From Pseudomonadales bacterium (lineage in GTDB: Bacteria; Pseudomonadota; Gammaproteobacteria; Pseudomonadales; Moraxellaceae), in assembly GCA_013043915.1 (NCBI GenBank), contig JABEVH010000251.1, positions 1 through 9,761 on the forward strand: a stretch of 9,761 bases of DNA. The letters run 5' to 3'. Positions 6,073 to 9,761 of the stretch are shown one piece after another. The position numbers and the translations under genes were made by a program. Below the pieces are notes generated by a model. The model was not told where the DNA came from, ran no database searches, and worked only from the letters and a program-made list of their open reading frames with translations. Position 1 is the stretch's first letter. The number at the start of each line of letters is the position of its first letter.

Positions 6073-6753
6073 TCACTTAAAGTTAAATGTGGTCACTGAT
6101 TTATCCCACTGAGCAGGGCGTGGAGGCGGGCCGGAAACCCCAGGACGGGGACGTAGTTGAGTCGCCAGGAGACGAGTCCATAGCACGATAAAATGCTCAA
6201 ATATTTGAGGATCATTGACCAAGTGCAAGTCCAGTGACATGCCGCGCAACAGCCATTGGGTCAAGGTCATCCAGTGGCGAACATTATCTTCAGGATGCAA
6301 GGGTTCAAAATAATGATCAGCCGCGACCTTAATGGTGTTGTAGCCGGCGGTCCAGAGGTTGCGCATCATGTCTGCTAATTCAGGGTCATGTCGGCTAGCC
6401 AGCATGAGTTCCAGCATGGCCGCATTCTCGCGTCGGCCAAAGACCTTGCGCCAGCAGCGCAAGATAATATCCTCCAGGCGATGATCACTTTCGGGTAATT
6501 CCAGGATCGCCTGGCCTAACTGGGCATAGAGTCGTCGGATCAGCCACTCAGCAGCGGCAGCGATGAGCGCTGCCTTGCTGGGAAAGTGATGCACAGGTGC
6601 TCCGCGCGAGACTTGGGCCCGATCAACGATGCGACTGACCGTAGTGCCGGCATAGCCTTCCTGTTCTAAGCAGTCTAGCGTTGCTTCCATAAGGCGCTGG
6701 CGCATCTGGGCAGACCGCTCTGCCTGGGTTCTCCGAGTAACAGGTTTAGTCAT
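6073..6753 (-). CDS. TetR family transcriptional regulator
   Basis: A 226-residue one-component regulator: an N-terminal DNA-binding domain and a C-terminal ligand and dimer domain. Residues 15-60 carry the TetR pattern, with helix 1 (RQRLMEATLDCLEQEGYAGTTV) followed by the helix-turn-helix SRIVDRAQVSRGAPVHHFPSKAAL. The ligand domain (about 75-200) is all-helical and does not reveal the effector. The tail from about 201 is rich in proline and probably disordered. The gene starts 48 bases after the acyl-CoA dehydrogenase stop on the same strand, so the two are probably co-transcribed. By analogy with acyl-CoA-responsive TetR proteins it may control that operon; this is inference. The ribosome binding site is weak (GGAT). 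TTGGCA just upstream hints at an extra promoter, without a clear -10. Confidence 0.93.
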   Translation of the reverse strand: MTKPVTRRTQAERSAQMRQRLMEATLDCLEQEGYAGTTVSRIVDRAQVSRGAPVHHFPSKAALIAAAAEWLIRRLYAQLGQAILELPESDHRLEDIILRCWRKVFGRRENAAMLELMLASRHDPELADMMRNLWTAGYNTIKVAADHYFEPLHPEDNVRHWMTLTQWLLRGMSLDLHLVNDPQIFEHFIVLWTRLLATQLRPRPGVSGPPPRPAQWDKSVTTFNFK

Positions 6754-6801
6754 GGGCTATCCAATATCATAAAATGCCAATTTACCTATTATATGTTGGG
6801 A

Positions 6802-7974
6802 TTACAGCATACGGGCGATGATCTCTTTCATGATTTCGTTGGTTCCACCGTAGATGCGGTTGGCGCGCATATCGAGGTAAGCACGTGCTATGGGATACTC
6901 CAGCATGTAGCCATACCCTCCATGCAATTGTACGCATTCGTCAACGACACGGCATAGCAAGTCTGAACACCAGTATTTAGCTGCAGCCGCGGCATCAATG
7001 CCCAGCTGGTTGTCGAGTGCTTGTTCCATACAGCGATCGACAAAAATACGACCGATTTGTGTCTCTGATTTGAGCTCGGCTAACTTGAACCGGGTATTCT
7101 GGTAACTCGCTACGGGTTTGCCAAACACCTTGCGGGAACGAACGTATTCCAGCGTATGAGCCAGGGCGTACTCGGCGCCAGCTGTACACATGATCGCAAT
7201 CATGAGTCGCTCCCAAGCCAACTCCTTCATGAGCATGATAAAGCCCATGCCTTCATGGCCTAAGATGTTTTCTTTGGGGACGCGCACATCTTGGAAAAAA
7301 AGTTCACAGGTGTCCTGAGCCTTCATGCCTACCTTGTTCAGAGGTCGGCCTTTAGTAAAGCCTGTGGAGTGAGCATCTACGATCAGCAGTGATATAGATT
7401 CAGCACCCTTATCGCTATCGCCTGTTCTGGCGACGACCACAACCATGTCGCTAAGGTAGCCGTTGGTAATAAAGATTTTTGAACCATTGAGGACATAATG
7501 CTCTCCCTCCAGCACAGCGCGGGTACGAATGCTTTGCAGGTCTGAACCTGTCCCTGGTTCAGTCATGGCGATAGCACCGATAACCTCGCCGCTAGCCATG
7601 CGCGGTAACCAGTGCATTTTTTGCTCTTCAGTACCAAAGTTGTTGATGTAGTTGGCGACAATGTCGGAGTGCAGCGAGAAACCGCATCCTGAGTCACCCA
7701 CTCTAGCCTGTTCTTCCATGAGAATCATGCTGTAGAGGCGATCCACGCCAGCCCCGCCATAAACTTCCGGCATGGTGGGGCATAACATGCCCAGAGCACC
7801 TGCTTGGTTCCAGAGGCCACGATCAACGTGTTGCTGAGCTTCAAACTTCTCGCGATGCGGCATGACCTCTTGCTCAAAGAATCGTCGTACGGTCATGCGG
7901 AAATCTTCGTGATCGGCATTAAAGAGTGTGCGGGGAATCATACTTGTGAGTTGCGGGGCTATGGCTGAAGACAC
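6802..7974 (-). CDS. Acyl-CoA dehydrogenase
   Basis: An FAD enzyme that oxidises acyl-CoA to trans-2-enoyl-CoA, passing electrons to ETF; cytosolic. The start is GTG 7974, supported by a near-perfect AAGGAGGT just before it, giving 390 residues, normal for the family. ATG 11 codons later is the alternative. Marks seen are the N-terminal helical domain, GAIAMTEPGTGSDL (133-146, flavin and substrate binding), the middle beta domain with GSKIFITNGYLSD, and the C-terminal helices with VQLHGGYGYMLEYPIARAYLD and IYGGTNEIMKEIIAR. The position of the catalytic Glu in medium-chain enzymes is Gly (Gly376 in YGGT). The base is instead predicted to be Glu255 in ELAWERLMIA, as in long-chain and isovaleryl-CoA dehydrogenases. 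Substrate chain length or branching cannot be read from this. The gene is followed by the TetR regulator and divergent from bioB. Confidence 0.95.
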   Translation of the reverse strand: MSSAIAPQLTSMIPRTLFNADHEDFRMTVRRFFEQEVMPHREKFEAQQHVDRGLWNQAGALGMLCPTMPEVYGGAGVDRLYSMILMEEQARVGDSGCGFSLHSDIVANYINNFGTEEQKMHWLPRMASGEVIGAIAMTEPGTGSDLQSIRTRAVLEGEHYVLNGSKIFITNGYLSDMVVVVARTGDSDKGAESISLLIVDAHSTGFTKGRPLNKVGMKAQDTCELFFQDVRVPKENILGHEGMGFIMLMKELAWERLMIAIMCTAGAEYALAHTLEYVRSRKVFGKPVASYQNTRFKLAELKSETQIGRIFVDRCMEQALDNQLGIDAAAAAKYWCSDLLCRVVDECVQLHGGYGYMLEYPIARAYLDMRANRIYGGTNEIMKEIIARML

Positions 7975-8011
7975 AGATACCTCCTTTACATTATGGCCGT
8001 ACAGTATGTTT

Positions 8012-8042
8012 ATTATCACTTGATCACTTAAGGTCTTGTCAA
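8012..8042 (-). promoter_or_regulatory. Candidate promoter of the acyl-CoA dehydrogenase gene
   Basis: On the minus strand a consensus -35, TTGACA (8042-8037), is followed after 18 or 19 bases by TGATAA/GATAAT (8018-8012). Transcription would start about 30 bases before the GTG at 7974. The -35 overlaps the bioB -35 on the other strand. Confidence 0.55.
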
Positions 8043-8045
8043 GTG
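8017..8045. promoter_or_regulatory. Inverted repeat over the dehydrogenase promoter, possible TetR operator
   Basis: CACTTGA (8017-8023) and TCAAGTG (8039-8045) are perfect 7-base arms whose centres are 22 bases apart, about two helical turns. One arm touches the -10 and the other covers the -35 of the dehydrogenase promoter. A third CACTT lies at 8025-8029. The position suits a repressor, and the TetR protein in the same operon is the natural candidate, by inference. Confidence 0.4.
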
Positions 8046-8064
8046 AGGTTTGCGGTCGTAAACT
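8036..8064 (+). promoter_or_regulatory. Candidate bioB promoter
   Basis: TTGTCA (8036-8041) and TAAACT (8059-8064) are 17 bases apart on the plus strand, about 39 bases before the bioB start. The -10 lies inside the left arm of the BirA-type operator, which would explain repression. Confidence 0.5.
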
Positions 8065-8087
8065 TAAAATACAAACAAGGTTTACGT
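8056..8087. promoter_or_regulatory. BirA-type biotin operator
   Basis: TCGTAAACT (8056-8064) and GGTTTACGT (8079-8087) share a perfect CGTAAAC/GTTTACG core in inverted orientation, 14 bases apart. Known consensus for the biotin protein ligase/repressor BirA in proteobacteria: TTGTAAACC, 14-15 bases, GGTTTACAA. This site differs mainly at the outer bases. It lies between the dehydrogenase and bioB, over the candidate bioB -10, and upstream of the dehydrogenase promoter, so repression of bioB is expected when biotin is plentiful. Confidence 0.8.
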
Positions 8088-8102
8088 AGCGACGGGGTGA
8101 GT

Positions 8103-9116
8103 ATGATTCGGCATGATTGGACAAGTGAAGAGGTTGCTGCACTTTTTGAGTTGCCTTTCCCCGAATTGCTGTTCAGAGCTCAATCGGCCCATCGACAATA
8201 TTTTGATGGAGCGACGGTTCAGGCCTCGACATTGCTATCCATCAAAACGGGTGCTTGTCCTGAAGATTGCAAATACTGTTCACAGTCAGGCCGTTATGCA
8301 ACAGGTCTGGAGAAAGAAAAATTGCTGCAGGTTGAGACGGTTGTTGAAGCAGCAAAAGCTGCAAGGGAACAAGGCTCAAGTCGATTTTGCATGGGAGCAG
8401 CTTGGCGCTCGCCTACGGAAAAAGATATGCCCACGGTTCTGGAGATGGTCAGGCAGGTCAAGGCTCTGGGTATGGAGACATGCATGACCTTAGGCATGCT
8501 GAACGAGCAACAGGCGCAAAATTTGGCAGAAGCAGGCCTTGATTATTACAACCATAACCTGGATACCTCTCCGGAATACTACGCCCGTGTCATTACCACG
8601 CGTAGTTATGACGACCGTTTAAATACGCTACAGCATGTACGTGATGCAGGCATCAAGGTCTGTGCCGGCGGCATTGTAGGCATGGGTGAAGAACGTTCAG
8701 ATCGTATGAGTTTGTTGCAGCAGTTAGCTAATCTTTCCGTGCATCCTGAGTCGGTGCCGATCAATAAACTGGTTCCCATTCCCGGGACTCCCTTGGGAGA
8801 AACACCCCCCATGGATGAGCTTGAGTTTGTGCGCACGCTGGCTGTGGCTCGCATTCTCATGCCTGCCTCGTGGTTAAGGTTATCGGCAGGTCGAGAGAGT
8901 ATGAGCGATAGCACGCAGGCTTTGTGTTTTATGGCAGGAGCCAATTCCCTGTTTCTGGGTTGCAAGCTGTTGACTACACCTAATGCTGGATTGGGGCGCG
9001 ATCATGATCTATTGAAACGCCTGGGTATGCGTTTGGCGGAGGCTCCAGTTTCTGCTCCGCTGTATCACGATGCCATGGCTTCGTCCCGGCGTGAACAAGA
9101 TGCACGCCAGGCTTGA
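8103..9116 (+). CDS. bioB: Biotin synthase, radical SAM enzyme
   Basis: Inserts sulfur into dethiobiotin, the last step of biotin synthesis, using S-adenosylmethionine. The 337 residues (E. coli 346) carry the radical SAM cysteines in CPEDCKYCSQS (Cys52, Cys56, Cys59), which bind the [4Fe-4S] cluster. The ligands of the sulfur-donating [2Fe-2S] cluster are also present: Cys96 in RFCMGAAWR, Cys127 in METCMTLG, Cys187 in KVCAGGIVG, and Arg259 in WLRLSAGR. YYNHNLDTS (149-157) is the dethiobiotin-contact segment. ATG 8103 was chosen because the conserved N-terminus starts close behind and GGGGTGA (8094-8100) serves as ribosome binding site; an in-frame GTG at 8097 is possible. bioF overlaps its 3' end by 17 bases, marking the operon. 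Control by BirA is expected from the upstream operator. Confidence 0.98.
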   Translation: MIRHDWTSEEVAALFELPFPELLFRAQSAHRQYFDGATVQASTLLSIKTGACPEDCKYCSQSGRYATGLEKEKLLQVETVVEAAKAAREQGSSRFCMGAAWRSPTEKDMPTVLEMVRQVKALGMETCMTLGMLNEQQAQNLAEAGLDYYNHNLDTSPEYYARVITTRSYDDRLNTLQHVRDAGIKVCAGGIVGMGEERSDRMSLLQQLANLSVHPESVPINKLVPIPGTPLGETPPMDELEFVRTLAVARILMPASWLRLSAGRESMSDSTQALCFMAGANSLFLGCKLLTTPNAGLGRDHDLLKRLGMRLAEAPVSAPLYHDAMASSRREQDARQA

Positions 9117-9761
9117 GCAACGCTTAGCCCAGCGCCGGGCGGATGGCCTGTACCGTGAACTGCGCATGCATGAGGCAGGGCAAGGAGCGGTCTTGCTTGC
9201 AGAGGGCAAGGCCCGAGTAAATTTCTGCAGTAATGATTATCTGGGGTTGGCAGCAGACTTAAGGCTCGCTGCAGCCATGGCAGAAGGTGCACGAACTTAC
9301 GGTGTGGGAGCTGGGGCGGCGCATTTGGTTTGTGGGCATAGCCGAGCGCATGCAGAAGTTGAAGCAGCCATGGCTGATTGGCTGGGTAGAGAGCAAGCCT
9401 TGCTGTTTTCCAGTGGCTGGTTGGCTAATCTGGCAGCCATGACGGCTCTATTGCACCCGGGTGATGCGGTACTACAGGACCGATTGAATCACGCATCCTT
9501 ACTGGATGGTGCCAAACTGGCGCAAGCTCGTTCACGTCGTTACGCTCATGTTGATATGGTCGACTTGCTACAGCAACTTGAGAGCAGGTCAACAGCCTTG
9601 GTGGTTACAGATGCCGTGTTTAGTATGGACGGTGACGTGGCTCCATTGGCAGAGATAGCTAGTTTGTGTAAGCAGCAAGGTGCTTGGTTGATGGCTGATG
9701 ATGCTCATGGCTTAGGTGTTTTAGGCGATGAGGGGCAGGGATGTGCGGCAGGACTGGATGC
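9100..9761 (+). CDS. bioF: 8-amino-7-oxononanoate synthase, 5' part (cut by window end)
   Basis: Condenses pimeloyl thioester with L-alanine, with CO2 release, to make 8-amino-7-oxononanoate, the first step of biotin ring assembly; PLP-dependent, alpha-oxoamine synthase family. About 220 of the usual roughly 385-390 residues are present with no stop. Seen are NFCSNDYLGLA (41-51), the glycine-rich YGVGAGAAHLVCGHS (67-81), DRLNHASLLDG (127-137, with the PLP-stacking His131), VFSMDGDVAPL (173-183), and DDAHGLGVLG (200-209, with Asp200 and His203 binding PLP). The Schiff-base lysine lies beyond the window. ATG 9100 overlaps the bioB stop region by 17 bases, suggesting translational coupling; an in-frame GTG at 9091 is an alternative. 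The ribosome binding site inside bioB is weak. Later bio genes (bioH, bioC, bioD) would be expected downstream. Confidence 0.96.
   Translation, partial: MHARLEQRLAQRRADGLYRELRMHEAGQGAVLLAEGKARVNFCSNDYLGLAADLRLAAAMAEGARTYGVGAGAAHLVCGHSRAHAEVEAAMADWLGREQALLFSSGWLANLAAMTALLHPGDAVLQDRLNHASLLDGAKLAQARSRRYAHVDMVDLLQQLESRSTALVVTDAVFSMDGDVAPLAEIASLCKQQGAWLMADDAHGLGVLGDEGQGCAAGLD

Noticed and set aside
7975..8142. N-terminal extension of the acyl-CoA dehydrogenase to an upstream ATG at 8142
   Set aside because: The extension would run across the promoter, the BirA-type operator and the start of bioB, and a near-perfect ribosome binding site precedes GTG 7974.

Overview
The window looks like ordinary chromosome of a gammaproteobacterium, with no mobile element, CRISPR array, rRNA or tRNA visible. 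The evidence is an ornithine decarboxylase gene of the Pseudomonas type, a CysK very close to the enterobacterial enzyme, a 176-residue E. coli-type inorganic pyrophosphatase, a PhaI/PhaF-type phasin, and a bioB-bioF start preceded by a BirA-type operator. The genus cannot be fixed from the sequence; a marine or aquatic polyhydroxyalkanoate-making relative of Pseudomonadales/Oceanospirillales is a guess.

Layout, left to right. Positions 1-108 are the 3' end of an unrecognised gene, followed by a nested hairpin. At 362-1540 lies a PLP-dependent ornithine decarboxylase gene broken by two in-frame stops (TGA 950, TAA 1004) but otherwise intact; it is a young pseudogene or holds sequencing errors. 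It converges on an alpha/beta hydrolase (2499-1567, minus strand), with a hairpin between the two. Divergent from the hydrolase, cysK (2647-3618) and ppa (3694-4224) run on the plus strand and end in one, perhaps two, intrinsic terminators. A 76-residue orphan protein (4370-4600) and a phasin (4741-5106) follow, each with its own ribosome binding site. The 140 bases before the phasin hold a 10-base direct repeat and TGC-type inverted repeats.

The minus strand then carries three genes: a secreted START-domain protein (5892-5176), a TetR-family regulator (6753-6073) and an acyl-CoA dehydrogenase (7974-6802). The regulator follows the dehydrogenase after 48 bases and is probably in its operon. 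The dehydrogenase is divergent from the biotin operon (bioB 8103-9116, bioF 9100 to the window end). Their 128-base shared region is the richest regulatory stretch here: overlapping -35 boxes, a BirA-type operator lying over the bioB -10, and an inverted repeat lying over the dehydrogenase promoter that could be the TetR operator.

The genes form small functional islands (polyamine, cysteine, pyrophosphate, storage granule, fatty acid and biotin metabolism) rather than one pathway. I see no convincing undescribed system. The points most worth a second look are the interrupted decarboxylase, the divergent acyl-CoA dehydrogenase/bioB control region, and the small orphan protein next to the phasin with its repeat-bearing upstream region.
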